From NCBI GenBank assembly GCA_023422775.1, contig JAFAGM010000106.1, forward strand, positions 1-57,790: DNA of 57,790 nt. The letters run 5' to 3'. Under the pieces are notes generated by a model. The model saw only the letters and a program-made list of their open reading frames with translations, was not told the origin of the DNA and made no database searches. Positions 24,174 through 33,441 of the stretch are shown here, piece by piece; position 1 is the first letter of the stretch, and every line of letters starts with the position of its first letter. The stretch is from Pseudomonadota bacterium. Lineage in GTDB: Bacteria; Pseudomonadota; Alphaproteobacteria; Rhizobiales; Xanthobacteraceae. Both the position numbers and the translations under genes were made by a program.

Positions 24174-26378
24174 TCACATCCGGTACCGCAAGCCGCCATA
24201 GATTGCCCGTCCGTATCCGGGATTGAAGAGTGCCGAGACGGGCGTGGCGATTTCAGCCGTCATCGTTGTCGAGATGTAGCGCGTATCGAACAGGTTGCGC
24301 GCCTCGAGATAGCCGGACCAGCCGGGGCCGCCCGTGTCGTAACCGACCTTGAAGTTCAGCAGCGCGTATGGATCTATCGTGAGGCTGTTGGCGTTGTCGG
24401 CGAAATAGGACTGCGGCATCCACTCGACGTTCGGACCCGCGTAGAAGCCGCTTGGATGCTTGTAAAGCACTTCGGCACGGATCAGGTGCGGCGGCACGCC
24501 GGGCAACTGGTTGTTGCCCCAGCGCGCATCATTGTCAAAGCGGAAGTCGCTGTAGGTGTAGGCGAGATTGAACCAGAGGCGGTCCTCCTGCATGAAGACG
24601 GACTTGAGGAAGGCCACGCCGAGCCCGGCTTCCACGCCCTGATGCACGGTGCGGTTGGCATTGATGACAGTGCAGAGACTGAACGGCGACGTCCTCAGGC
24701 ACTGCAACTCGTTCTTGATGTCGGCGCGGTAGAGTGAAAGGTCCCACGTGAGGTCGGGCCTACGGCCGCGGGTTCCGATCTCGTAGGTAGTCGCGGTCTG
24801 CGCATCGACGGTGGAGCTTATCGGCGTCGTGAAGGTATTCGCGTCGAAGGTCGGCACCTCGGCGCTTCGCGAGATGTTTCCAAACACCTGCCACGTCGGG
24901 TCGACGTCCCAGATCGCGCCTACCCTGGGGCTGAAAATGTCCCAGGTGCGGCGGCCGGACTGGTCGCCGTTGGAGAAGAAGCGATCCTGCTGGTCGCGGA
25001 CGGCATGCATGAACTGCCCGCCGGCAATCAAGGCGAAGTTCGGCAGCACGAAGAAGCTGTTCTCTGCATACGCCGAATGGTTCTGCGATTTCCACAGTGC
25101 ATCCGTCACCAGCGGACCTTTGACCGCGTTGCCGATGTTCTGATACTCCTGATAGTCGATCGTGCCGTCGAGAATATTCCCGCCCACGATGAACCGGTTA
25201 CGGAAACCTCCGATCATCCGGTCGTCGGTTGCCCGGACGAAGCCGCCGTAATCGCTGACGTAGTAGTCGAGATAGCGGAAGATCGGATGATCGACGTGGC
25301 GCTGGTGGGTGAAAAGGCCGAAGTCGACGGTGGTGGCGCCGAAACGCAGCGTGGTCTTGTTGGCGACGCGCACCGAGTCGATGTTGCGCTGCTGGTCCAG
25401 CCGCACGAACTCGGTGTCCGCGGCCTTTGGCGTGGTCAGCGCCGTGGTCTTGTCGAGTTCGCCCGGCAGGCGCTGGCGCCACGAGTTCGCGTTGACATAG
25501 AAGCGCGTCTCGGCTTCCGGCGAGAACTGATAGCCGATGTTCGCATTCAGCCGTTCGATGTTGCCATTGCTGTGTTCGCGAAACCCGTCCTCGCGCTGCG
25601 CCGAGCCGGTGACGAACCAGTCGGCAGGTCCGCTCACGCCGCCGGCGCTGGCCTGGCCGCGCACGAAGCCGAATGAGCCGGCGTCGAACCGCGCCTCGAA
25701 CGGCGACGCATCGCGCCCGGTCGGCGTCACGAAATTGATCGCGCCGCCCAGCGAATTGGCACCGTAGCGCAGCCCGTTCGCGCCCTTGTAGACCTCGACG
25801 TAACGGTAGGCGGTCGGATCAATCTCGAAGACGTCGAACAGGCCGTCGGCGGTGTTGATCGGGATGCCGTCCATGTAGACGTTGATGCCGCGATTGCCGA
25901 AGTTGCGCGACAGGCCGGAGCCACGGATCGAAATCCGGTTGTCGATGTTCGACTTGGGCTGCGTGATGACGCCCGGCACCCAGCCGAGCACGTCGTGGAC
26001 CGTATTCGCCGGCCCGTTCTTGAACGCCGTATCCGGCACCAGTTCGACGCCACCCGGGATGCGGTTGATGATGGCGCGCGCCTGCTCGGTCGTCGGAACG
26101 GTCAGGCTGGCGCCCGGCGGTGTCTCGAGGCCAGTTGCCGCCGACGCGTTGGTACTCCCCTGCGGCGCAGATGCCGGCGCGGCGCGTCGTGCCCGCGCCG
26201 TTCGCGTCGCGGCGGGCTGCGCTGGACGGATGGCCGCCGCCCGTCGTTGTTGAGGCGCATCGACGGTGACAGGCGGTAACTGAGATTGCGGACTGGTTTG
26301 GGCCGCGGCAGGAACGGAAAGAAAGGCGGCGGCGGACGCAAGCAAAAGGCTGCGGCGCCGCGTGGAAGCGGGCAACAT
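24174..26378 (-). CDS. TonB-dependent receptor, probably for copper
   Basis: 734-residue outer-membrane receptor: signal peptide 1-26 (ending PAAAQ), Ala/Arg/Pro-rich spacer, plug (about 90-215: IPGGVELVPDTAFKNG, RISIRGSGLSRNFGNRG, YKGANGLRYGANSLGGAINF) and beta barrel ending GRAIYGGLRYRM. The plug resembles FecA/OprC-type metal receptors rather than large siderophore receptors. Context gives the substrate: it lies between DUF2946 and YcnI/CopC-CopD genes, so copper or a copper chelate is inferred. GGAG precedes the ATG at 26378. The end overlaps no neighbour; ycnI starts 45 bases on. Confidence 0.88.
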   Translation of the reverse strand: MLPASTRRRSLLLASAAAFLSVPAAAQTSPQSQLPPVTVDAPQQRRAAAIRPAQPAATRTARARRAAPASAPQGSTNASAATGLETPPGASLTVPTTEQARAIINRIPGGVELVPDTAFKNGPANTVHDVLGWVPGVITQPKSNIDNRISIRGSGLSRNFGNRGINVYMDGIPINTADGLFDVFEIDPTAYRYVEVYKGANGLRYGANSLGGAINFVTPTGRDASPFEARFDAGSFGFVRGQASAGGVSGPADWFVTGSAQREDGFREHSNGNIERLNANIGYQFSPEAETRFYVNANSWRQRLPGELDKTTALTTPKAADTEFVRLDQQRNIDSVRVANKTTLRFGATTVDFGLFTHQRHVDHPIFRYLDYYVSDYGGFVRATDDRMIGGFRNRFIVGGNILDGTIDYQEYQNIGNAVKGPLVTDALWKSQNHSAYAENSFFVLPNFALIAGGQFMHAVRDQQDRFFSNGDQSGRRTWDIFSPRVGAIWDVDPTWQVFGNISRSAEVPTFDANTFTTPISSTVDAQTATTYEIGTRGRRPDLTWDLSLYRADIKNELQCLRTSPFSLCTVINANRTVHQGVEAGLGVAFLKSVFMQEDRLWFNLAYTYSDFRFDNDARWGNNQLPGVPPHLIRAEVLYKHPSGFYAGPNVEWMPQSYFADNANSLTIDPYALLNFKVGYDTGGPGWSGYLEARNLFDTRYISTTMTAEIATPVSALFNPGYGRAIYGGLRYRM

Positions 26379-26426
26379 CGGTGAACTCCACCAAATCTGA
26401 AAAGACGAGCTAGGGAATCGCAGACG

Positions 26427-26816
26427 TCAGATCAGGCCTGGAGGCCCACGGGCTTGATTGTCGGAGAATTTCGTCAGCGCGACGAATACGTCACTGGAAG
26501 CTGCGACCGACGCCGTCTGCGAAGGCACGCGCTCGATCAGCACCGGAAAGGTTGGTGGAGGCAAGGCAGCGGTGGAGTGGTTGCCGACGCAAAGCGGGCA
26601 GTGCACGGACGCCCGCTTGTCGCCCTTCCCCGCATCGTCCCGTACCGCGCCGATATCGGCGCTGTTGGCGCAAAGGATGTGTCCGGCGGCCCACGTCAAC
26701 GGAGACACTGCCGCCGCGTGCAGCACGCTCGAGAGGATCACGTTCAGGACAAGCGCATAGGCGGCAAGCCATGCCACCCCGATGCCGATCATCCGTTTGC
26801 GCGATGCGTACTTCAC
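26427..26816 (-). CDS. DUF2946 family protein
   Basis: 129-residue protein from a GTG at 26816 preceded by GGGGAAC. One membrane helix (about residues 12-33, IGVAWLAAYALVLNVILSS), a Cys pair in VHCPLCVGN and the C-terminal ARGPP motif define DUF2946. These proteins occur near copper-related TonB receptors. An upstream ATG at 26900 would add 28 residues outside the family. It is the first gene of the copper operon, 48 bases before the receptor gene. Metal sensing or handling through the CPLC cysteines is plausible but unproven. Confidence 0.8.
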   Translation of the reverse strand: MKYASRKRMIGIGVAWLAAYALVLNVILSSVLHAAAVSPLTWAAGHILCANSADIGAVRDDAGKGDKRASVHCPLCVGNHSTAALPPPTFPVLIERVPSQTASVAASSDVFVALTKFSDNQARGPPGLI

Positions 26817-26925
26817 AGAAGTTCCCCGGGCCAAAGTATCAGCATGGGAGAACAAGTCAAAGGGCGACACTGCGACGCCATGATGGCCGCGCGCTGTCAA
26901 AGCAGCCGGACAATTGCCGCCCGCC

Positions 26926-27990
26926 TCACGCCGCGCCGGAGCCGCCCGTCACGATCTTCTCGTTCAGCTTCTGGTCGACGGTCTGCACCGTGCGGTCGAT
27001 CTCGGCGCTGGGCGCGCCGAGTTGATCGGAAACCAGCTTCACCAGCAGGTCGACCCGCTCGATGAACGGCGCGCCGCTGGCCACCGCCCTCGCCGCCGAT
27101 GACGGCTTGAGCAGGCTTTCCGCGGCCTTGGCATACTTTGCAAACGGCACCTGATCGGCAGGGTCGGCGCCGAGACGCCGCGCGATGCCGTCGACATGCT
27201 CGTAGATCGACTGCGAGAGTTTGAGATCGCCGTGCACGGCGTCACGGATCGACTGCGGTTCATTCGGCGTGATGCAGCGGTAATTGCCGGTCAGCAGCAT
27301 CGACCATTTCGCCAGCGGCACGAACAGCGAGTCGAACACCTTCAGCTTGACGGGGACATCCTTGCCCTCCAGCGTCACCGCGTCGATGCTGGCTTCGAGT
27401 TCGCGCAGCAGCCTGTTGTGCTTGTCATCAGCGAACGCCGCAGCCTTGAAGTTGGTCGGCAGGCCGACATGCAGCACGTTCGCGGCCTCTTCCGGCGGAC
27501 GGAACGCCTGCGGATCGGGTGAGCACAGCGACACCAGCCCCGGTTCGAAGCGCTCCCACACCTGCGCGTTGGTATAGGCCTCCTCCAGATCCATGTCCGC
27601 CAGCGCCGGGATGCGCTTCAGATAAGGCAGCGGCGGCATGTTCATGATCGACAGGCACGGCAGTCTTGCTTCCGCGATCTTGACCATGAGAACGCGGATG
27701 GTGTGGTTGGTGTATTGCGGCTCCTGCATCGCAAGGCCGACCAGGTCATAACGCGACAGATCCACATCCTGCGGCGTGGTCGCGTCCAGCTTGCCGGGAA
27801 GATCGCGCGAGAAGACCGCGCGATGCACCGCCTCGTCGCGCAGCTTGATGCGAACCTCTGTGCCGTCGCGGTTGATCAGCTCCGCCGTCTTCTTCCGGCA
27901 GACCAGCGTCACGTTGTGACCGGCCATCAGGAGCTTGGTCCCCAGCAGCGAGCCGTAGGAGGCCCCAAGGATCAGGATGTTGCGCGCCAT
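26926..27990 (-). CDS. ketopantoate reductase-like NAD(P)-binding protein
   Basis: 354 residues. The N-terminus is a Rossmann fold with GASYGSLLGTKLLMAGHNVTLVCR, a variation of the GxGxxG motif used by PanE/ApbA proteins, and the C-terminal half is helical, with KWSMLLTGNYRC near residue 228. It is longer than PanE (about 300) and diverges in the substrate region, so pantothenate synthesis should not be assumed; the true panE-like gene of this window is at 43422. It may act as a dehydrogenase on a different 2-oxo acid. It is separate from the copper operon by 109 bases. Confidence 0.75.
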   Translation of the reverse strand: MARNILILGASYGSLLGTKLLMAGHNVTLVCRKKTAELINRDGTEVRIKLRDEAVHRAVFSRDLPGKLDATTPQDVDLSRYDLVGLAMQEPQYTNHTIRVLMVKIAEARLPCLSIMNMPPLPYLKRIPALADMDLEEAYTNAQVWERFEPGLVSLCSPDPQAFRPPEEAANVLHVGLPTNFKAAAFADDKHNRLLRELEASIDAVTLEGKDVPVKLKVFDSLFVPLAKWSMLLTGNYRCITPNEPQSIRDAVHGDLKLSQSIYEHVDGIARRLGADPADQVPFAKYAKAAESLLKPSSAARAVASGAPFIERVDLLVKLVSDQLGAPSAEIDRTVQTVDQKLNEKIVTGGSGAA

Positions 27991-28080
27991 ACTCGTCTCT
28001 CACAGGTGAAGCTTGGCCTGGCACCCATTATGCCAGACGCCACCCGATGCCTACTGCAAAGCGACAGGCATTACAATCGC

Positions 28081-28977
28081 TCAAGAACGCGTCGCCAGCA
28101 CGACGCCGGCGAGCGTGAACACCAGCGCCACGATCTGGATCACGCCCAGCGGCTCGCCCAGTGCAACCGCCGACGCCACCACGCCGATGACCGGCACCGC
28201 CATGGTGCCGATCGCAGCCACTGACGCCGGCAACCGCGCCAGCGCGGCGAACCAGGAGACATAGGCGACGCAGAACTGGATCACGATCGAATAGGCGATC
28301 AGCCACCAGCCGAGCGGCGTCACCTTTTCGATATGCGTGGTCTCGACCGCGAGACCGATGATGACGATCGGAAAACAGCCGAGCCCGATCTGCCAGGCGG
28401 CGGCCGGGAGCGGCGGCAGCGTCAGCGGCAGGCGCTTGGCCAGCACCGTGCCGAGCGCAAAGCCGATCGCGCCGGTCAGCGCCATCACGATGCCCGGCAG
28501 CTTTTCGGCGGTCGCCGTGATGCCGTTGCCGCCCATGATGGCGGCGAGCCCGGCGAACGCCATCACCAGCGCTACCGTGCGCAGAATTGTCGGCCGCTCG
28601 CCGAGCACCGGCCAGGCGATCAGCGAGGCCCACACCGGCATGGTGTAGGCGATCAGCGCTGCCTCGCTCGCCGGCAGCCACAACAGCGCCAGCCCCATCA
28701 GCACCATCCAGCCGGTGACGTTGAGCAGCGCCGCCATCATCAGCCGCGGCCACAGATGCCGCTCGACCCTCAGGCTCTGCGACGACGCCAGCGCCAGACC
28801 GGCGAGCAGCATCGCGCCGACCACGCCGGTGCAGCCGCGCAAGGTCAGCGGCGGCAGTTCGCTCAGGAGGTATTTGGTGACGGGCCAGTTGAAGCCCCAG
28901 CCAACGGAGGTGATGGCGAGGAACATCAGGCCCGCGGGCGCAATCCGCGCGCCCGTGGTGGGTTTTGATTCTGACAT
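28081..28977 (-). CDS. EamA/DMT family transporter (paralogue of 5334-6230)
   Basis: 298-residue inner-membrane transporter with ten helices in two EamA repeats. SVGWGFNWPVTKYLL in helix 1, GCTGVVGAM, AWQIGLGCFP and GEPLGVIQIVALVFTLAGV follow the same plan as the exporter at 5334-6230, so the two are duplicates. The ATG at 28977 starts MSESKPTTG; a TTG twelve bases upstream is in frame but unlikely. It is downstream of nothing on its strand within 700 bases and precedes the ketopantoate-reductase-like gene by 90 bases. Substrate unknown. Confidence 0.87.
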   Translation of the reverse strand: MSESKPTTGARIAPAGLMFLAITSVGWGFNWPVTKYLLSELPPLTLRGCTGVVGAMLLAGLALASSQSLRVERHLWPRLMMAALLNVTGWMVLMGLALLWLPASEAALIAYTMPVWASLIAWPVLGERPTILRTVALVMAFAGLAAIMGGNGITATAEKLPGIVMALTGAIGFALGTVLAKRLPLTLPPLPAAAWQIGLGCFPIVIIGLAVETTHIEKVTPLGWWLIAYSIVIQFCVAYVSWFAALARLPASVAAIGTMAVPVIGVVASAVALGEPLGVIQIVALVFTLAGVVLATRS

Positions 28978-29252
28978 GGAGCCCGGCAAGGAATGGAATC
29001 GCCGCCACTCTGCCGCTTATCCGGGCATCCGACCACGGGTCCGCCGGCATGCCAGCCCTCCCCGCGCCGGACCCTTGAGGTGAGTCTCACACACGCAAGC
29101 CCCAGGGCCGAAGAAATACCTGCCCTGTGATTAGCGGGAGAAGCCTCGCTCCACAGGGTGGGGACAATTTTTTTCCCTTGGGAATCCCTGAGGACTCACT
29201 GATAGTTGGCTCCATCACAGGCGCGGGATCACCCCCTGTTATCCCTCCTTTT
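28978..29252. other. intergenic region, upstream part before nrdJ control sites
   Basis: Divergent region between the EamA gene and nrdJ. No gene is convincing; long frames on the minus strand here overlap the nrdJ leader and have Arg/Pro-rich products. An AT-rich ATTTTTTTCC run lies near 29169-29179. Confidence 0.4.
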
Positions 29253-29299
29253 CCACCATATTTAGTATTTGATTCAGGAACTCGCACTAGTTCTTGACG
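29253..29299 (+). promoter_or_regulatory. pair of NrdR-box-like sites upstream of nrdJ
   Basis: Site 1, CCACCATATTTAGTAT (29253-29268), matches 13 of 16 positions of the NrdR-box pattern acaCwATATwTwGtgt. Site 2 (29284-29299, GCACTAGTTCTTGACG) matches about 10 of 16. Their start-to-start distance is 31 bp, the three-turn spacing normal for NrdR pairs. Site 2 overlaps a possible -35 element TTGACG (29294-29299) with a weak -10 TAGCCT 18 bases on. Repression of nrdJ by NrdR is inferred. Confidence 0.55.
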
Positions 29300-29329
29300 G
29301 GCCGGACGGGTTTGGCCTAGCCTCCATCT

Positions 29330-29708
29330 TGTTCGGCGCGAGTTTAAGTTTTGGGTCCCGCCGGTCGTCCCAAATGGGGTTCCGAAACGGAGCACTCCGC
29401 TGCCGGTTGAGGCATGCGCGGAGGGCTCGTCTGCCGTCTCGGAAATTCCGCCCGGAATTTCCCGGGGCTTTGGGCACAGTAAAAACGGGCCGAAAAGGCC
29501 CCTGTAAGTGTGGATTAGGGTCCTCCCGCCAATGCGCGGATCGGGGCTCTGGGGTGGCGAAGCAGAAAACAGGACCGGGACCACCGGTCGAACTGGCGGG
29601 CCGTCGGGGCCACATTTTCGCGTGAGAATGTGGGGCGGCGGCTCGCTTACGAATAACATCCGGACCTTGCGGGAATGCAGTCCGGTCAAAGAAGACGGGG
29701 CACGACCT
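29330..29708 (+). ncRNA. long hairpin-rich 5' leader of nrdJ, candidate regulatory RNA
   Basis: If transcription starts near 29330, the leader is about 380 nt. Hairpins seen: GGAAATTCC/GGAATTTCC with loop GCCC (29441-29462); GGGCC/GGCCC with loop GAAAA, flanked by ACAG/CTGT (29476-29505); a 10-pair stem CCACATTTTC/GAGAATGTGG with loop GCGT (29610-29633); and CCGGAC/GTCCGG enclosing TGC/GCA (29660-29685), 23 bases before the ATG. The canonical cobalamin riboswitch core was looked for and is not present. It may be another kind of regulatory leader; an in-frame open stretch from 29508 overlaps it. Confidence 0.4.
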
Positions 29709-32700
29709 ATGCGAATCGAACGACGCAACACCACATCCGGCCAGTCACCCTACGCAGGGATCGATTTCAGGCTGACGACATCCGAGATCCGCAACCCCGA
29801 TGGCTCGATCGTGTTCCGGCTGGAAAATGTCGAGGTGCCGCAGTTCTGGTCGCAGGTTGCCTCCGACGTCCTCGCGCAGAAGTATTTTCGGAAAGCGGGC
29901 GTCGCCGCGCGCCTGAAGAAGGTCGAGGAAGAGACCGTGCCGTCGTGGCTGTGGCGCTCGGTGCCCGACACCGAGGCGCTCGCCCTCCTCCCCGAATCCG
30001 AGCGCTACGTCAGCGAACTCTCAGCCAAGCAGGTGTTCGACCGCCTCGCCGGCTGCTGGACCTATTGGGGCTGGAAGGGCAAGTACTTCTCGACGGAAGA
30101 AGACGCGCAGGCGTTCTTCGACGAATTGCGCTACATGCTGGCCAAGCAGATGGTCGCGCCGAACTCGCCGCAATGGTTCAATACCGGACTTCATTGGGCC
30201 TACGGCGTCGACGGCCCCGGCCAGGGCCACCACTATGTCGATCCCTTCACCGGCAAACTCACAAAGTCGAAGTCGGCCTACGAGCACCCGCAGCCGCACG
30301 CCTGCTTCATCCAGGGCGTGGGTGACGACCTCGTCAACGAGGGCGGCATCATGGACCTGTGGGTGCGCGAGGCGCGCCTGTTCAAGTACGGCTCCGGCAC
30401 CGGCTCCAATTTCTCGCGCCTGCGCGGCGAAGGCGAAAGGCTTTCCGGCGGCGGCCGTTCCTCCGGCCTGATGAGCTTCCTCAAGATCGGCGACCGTGCC
30501 GCCGGCGCGATCAAGAGCGGCGGCACCACGCGCCGCGCGGCCAAGATGGTCGTGGTCGATGTCGATCACCCCGATATCGAGACCTATATCGACTGGAAGG
30601 TGAAGGAGGAGCAGAAGGTCGCAGCCCTCGTCACGGGATCGCGCATCAACCAGAAGCACCTCAAGGCGGTGCTGAAGGCCTGCGTCAACTGCGAAGGCTC
30701 GGGCGACGACTGTTTCGATCCCGAAAAGAACCCTGCCCTCCGCCGCGAAATCAAGCTCGCGCGCCGCGCGCTGGTGCCCGACAATTACATCAAGCGCGTC
30801 ATCCAGTTCGCGAGGCAAGGCTACAAGGACATCGACTTCCCGACCTACGACACCGACTGGGATTCGGAAGCCTACCTCACGGTATCCGGCCAGAACTCCA
30901 ACAACTCGGTCTCGCTGAAGGACGATTTCCTCCGTGCGGTTGAAACCGATGGCGACTGGAATCTGATCGGCCGCACCAACAAGAAGATCACCAAGACCCT
31001 CAAGGCCCGCGAGCTCTGGGAGAAGATCGGCCACGCCGCCTGGGCCTCGGCCGATCCCGGCCTGCACTTCAACACCACCATGAACGACTGGCACACCTGC
31101 AAGGCGTCCGGCGACATCCGCGCCTCGAACCCGTGCTCGGAATACATGTTCCTGGACGACACGGCGTGCAACCTGGCGTCCGCCAACCTGATCACGTTCT
31201 ATTCGACCACGGCCAAGCGGTTCGACGTGGAGTCGTATGAGCATCTCTGTCGTCTGTGGACCATCGTTCTCGAAATCTCCGTGATGATGGCGCAGTTCCC
31301 GTCGAAGGCGATCGCCGAACTCTCCTACGAGTTCCGCACGCTGGGCCTCGGCTTTGCGAATATCGGCGGTCTCCTCATGACCATGGGGCTTCCTTACGAC
31401 TCCAAGGAAGGCCGTTCGCTGTGCGGCGCGCTGACCGCAGTCATGACCGGCATCGCCTACAAGACCTCGGCCGAGATGGCGGCCGAGCTCGGCACCTTCC
31501 CCGGCTACAAGAAGAATGCCCAGCACATGCTGCGCGTGATCCGCAACCACCGCCGCGCCGCGCACGGCAACGCGTCGGGCTACGAGGCGCTGGCCGTCAA
31601 CCCGGTGCCGCTCGATCACGCCTCCTGCCCGCAAGCCGACATCGTTACGCATGCGATGAAGGCGTGGGACGATGCCTTGGCGCTGGGCGAGACCTCTGGC
31701 TACCGCAACGCGCAGACCACGGTCGTGGCGCCGACCGGCACCATCGGCCTCGTGATGGATTGCGACACGACCGGCATCGAACCTGACTTTGCGCTGGTGA
31801 AATTCAAGAAGCTCGCCGGCGGCGGCTACTTCAAGATCATCAACCAGGCGGTGCCCGAGGCGCTGCGCGCGCTCGGCTATCGCGAAGCTGATATCGCCGA
31901 GATCGAGGCCTACGCCGTCGGCCACGGCTCGCTCTCCAACGCCCCCGGCATCAACGCTTCCACGCTGAAGGCCAAGGGTTTTACGGACGAAGCGCTGGCC
32001 AAGGTCGAGAAGGCGCTGCCGACCGCGTTCGACATCAAGTTCGCCTTCAACAAGTGGACCTTTGGCGAGGACTTTTTGCGCGACACGCTGAACGTCGCCG
32101 CCGAAGCGATCGCGGCCCCCGGCTTCGACCTGCTGACGGCGCTCGGCTTCACCAAGCGCGAAATCGAGGCGGCGAACGTCCACATCTGCGGCGCGATGAC
32201 GGTGGAAGGCGCGCCGCACCTGAAGGCCGAGCACTATCCGGTGTTCGACTGCGCCAACCCCTGCGGTAAGATCGGCAAGCGATATCTGTCGGTGGAGAGC
32301 CACATCCGCATGATGGCGGCGTCGCAGCCGTTCATCTCGGGTGCGATCTCCAAGACCATCAACATGCCGAACGACGCCACCGTCGAGGATTGCAAGGCGG
32401 CGTATCTGCTGTCGTGGAAGCTCGCGCTGAAGGCCAACGCGCTCTACCGCGACGGCTCGAAGCTCTCCCAGCCCCTGAACTCGCAGCTCATCAGCGATGA
32501 TGACGACGAGGACGATGTGGAAGCCTACTACGACAAGCCGATGGCGGCGCGTGCCGCCCAGGTGTCGGAAAAGATCGTCGAAAAACTGGTCGAGCGCATC
32601 GTCGTGATGCGCGAGCGCGAGAAGATGCCGGATCGCCGCAAGGGCTACACCCAGAAGGCTGTTGTCGGCGGCCACAAGGTGTACTTGCGTACCGGCGAAT

Positions 32701-33410
32701 ATGACGACGGCCGTCTCGGCGAGATCTTCATCGACATGCACAAGGAAGGCGCGGCGCTACGATCGTTCATCAACAACTTTGCCATCGCGGTTTCGCTCGG
32801 CCTGCAATACGGCGTGCCGCTGGAGGAGTATGTCGACGCCTTCACCTTCACCCGCTTCGAGCCGGCCGGCCCCGTGCAGGGCAACGACTCGATCAAGTAC
32901 GCGACCTCGATCCTCGACTATGTGTTCCGCGAACTCGCGGTCAGCTACATGAGCCGATTCGATCTCGCCCACGTCGACCCCAGCGAGTCCAACTTCGACG
33001 CGATCGGCAAGGGCGTCGAGGAAGGCAAGGAGCCGTCCGACGGCCACCAGGCCAGCAAGTATCTGTCCAGGGGCCTGACCCGCTCGCGCACGGATAACCT
33101 GGTCGTCATGCGCGGCGGCGACGCCGACGCCCGGGCGTCCAGTAACATCACCGCGATCGCCGGCCACGGCGCGACCGCCCGCCTCGCCGACACCGAAGGC
33201 ACGGTCGCCCTGAAGCAGGACGCGGTCCAGTGGAGCCAGTCCGGCAGCGCCGCCGTGGCCCTCGCCCCGTCCAAAGCCGAACGCCGCGCGGAAGCCAAGG
33301 CCAAGGGCTACGAAGGCGAGATGTGCTCGGAGTGCGGGAATTTCACGCTGGTAAGGAACGGGACCTGCATGAAGTGCGATACGTGTGGGAGCACGACGGG
33401 GTGTTCGTGA
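29709..33410 (+). CDS. nrdJ: vitamin B12-dependent (class II) ribonucleotide reductase
   Basis: 1233-residue cytoplasmic enzyme that reduces ribonucleotides to deoxyribonucleotides using adenosylcobalamin. The radical site is NPCSE with Asn474, Cys476 and Glu478. The redox cysteines are in PHACFIQG and DDTACNLAS. The C-terminus carries clustered cysteines (MCSECGNF then CMKCDTCGSTTGCS), a zinc-ribbon-like tail with the thiol pair that re-reduces the active site. The ATG at 29709 gives the family start MRIERRNTTSG; the frame is open back to 29508 but that extension is not expected. A pair of NrdR-box-like sites and a structured leader lie upstream; a terminator follows. Confidence 0.97.
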   Translation: MRIERRNTTSGQSPYAGIDFRLTTSEIRNPDGSIVFRLENVEVPQFWSQVASDVLAQKYFRKAGVAARLKKVEEETVPSWLWRSVPDTEALALLPESERYVSELSAKQVFDRLAGCWTYWGWKGKYFSTEEDAQAFFDELRYMLAKQMVAPNSPQWFNTGLHWAYGVDGPGQGHHYVDPFTGKLTKSKSAYEHPQPHACFIQGVGDDLVNEGGIMDLWVREARLFKYGSGTGSNFSRLRGEGERLSGGGRSSGLMSFLKIGDRAAGAIKSGGTTRRAAKMVVVDVDHPDIETYIDWKVKEEQKVAALVTGSRINQKHLKAVLKACVNCEGSGDDCFDPEKNPALRREIKLARRALVPDNYIKRVIQFARQGYKDIDFPTYDTDWDSEAYLTVSGQNSNNSVSLKDDFLRAVETDGDWNLIGRTNKKITKTLKARELWEKIGHAAWASADPGLHFNTTMNDWHTCKASGDIRASNPCSEYMFLDDTACNLASANLITFYSTTAKRFDVESYEHLCRLWTIVLEISVMMAQFPSKAIAELSYEFRTLGLGFANIGGLLMTMGLPYDSKEGRSLCGALTAVMTGIAYKTSAEMAAELGTFPGYKKNAQHMLRVIRNHRRAAHGNASGYEALAVNPVPLDHASCPQADIVTHAMKAWDDALALGETSGYRNAQTTVVAPTGTIGLVMDCDTTGIEPDFALVKFKKLAGGGYFKIINQAVPEALRALGYREADIAEIEAYAVGHGSLSNAPGINASTLKAKGFTDEALAKVEKALPTAFDIKFAFNKWTFGEDFLRDTLNVAAEAIAAPGFDLLTALGFTKREIEAANVHICGAMTVEGAPHLKAEHYPVFDCANPCGKIGKRYLSVESHIRMMAASQPFISGAISKTINMPNDATVEDCKAAYLLSWKLALKANALYRDGSKLSQPLNSQLISDDDDEDDVEAYYDKPMAARAAQVSEKIVEKLVERIVVMREREKMPDRRKGYTQKAVVGGHKVYLRTGEYDDGRLGEIFIDMHKEGAALRSFINNFAIAVSLGLQYGVPLEEYVDAFTFTRFEPAGPVQGNDSIKYATSILDYVFRELAVSYMSRFDLAHVDPSESNFDAIGKGVEEGKEPSDGHQASKYLSRGLTRSRTDNLVVMRGGDADARASSNITAIAGHGATARLADTEGTVALKQDAVQWSQSGSAAVALAPSKAERRAEAKAKGYEGEMCSECGNFTLVRNGTCMKCDTCGSTTGCS

Positions 33411-33441
33411 GGGACTCAGCAAAGCTTAGAGAGAAATGGAG

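Noticed and set aside
29238..29250. Thirteen bases identical to the centre of a known homing-endonuclease site (CCTGTTATCCCT)
   Set aside because: Short chance match; there is no homing endonuclease or intron in the window.
29330..29708. Canonical cobalamin riboswitch before nrdJ
   Set aside because: The conserved core and the B12 box were looked for and not found; only generic hairpins are present.
29508..29708. N-terminal extension of NrdJ by 67 residues
   Set aside because: The frame is open, but the product is unlike the family, overlaps strong hairpins, and the ATG at 29709 gives the usual N-terminus.
30021..32741. 906-codon minus-strand frame inside nrdJ
   Set aside because: Typical antisense open frame in GC-rich coding DNA; nrdJ is certain here.
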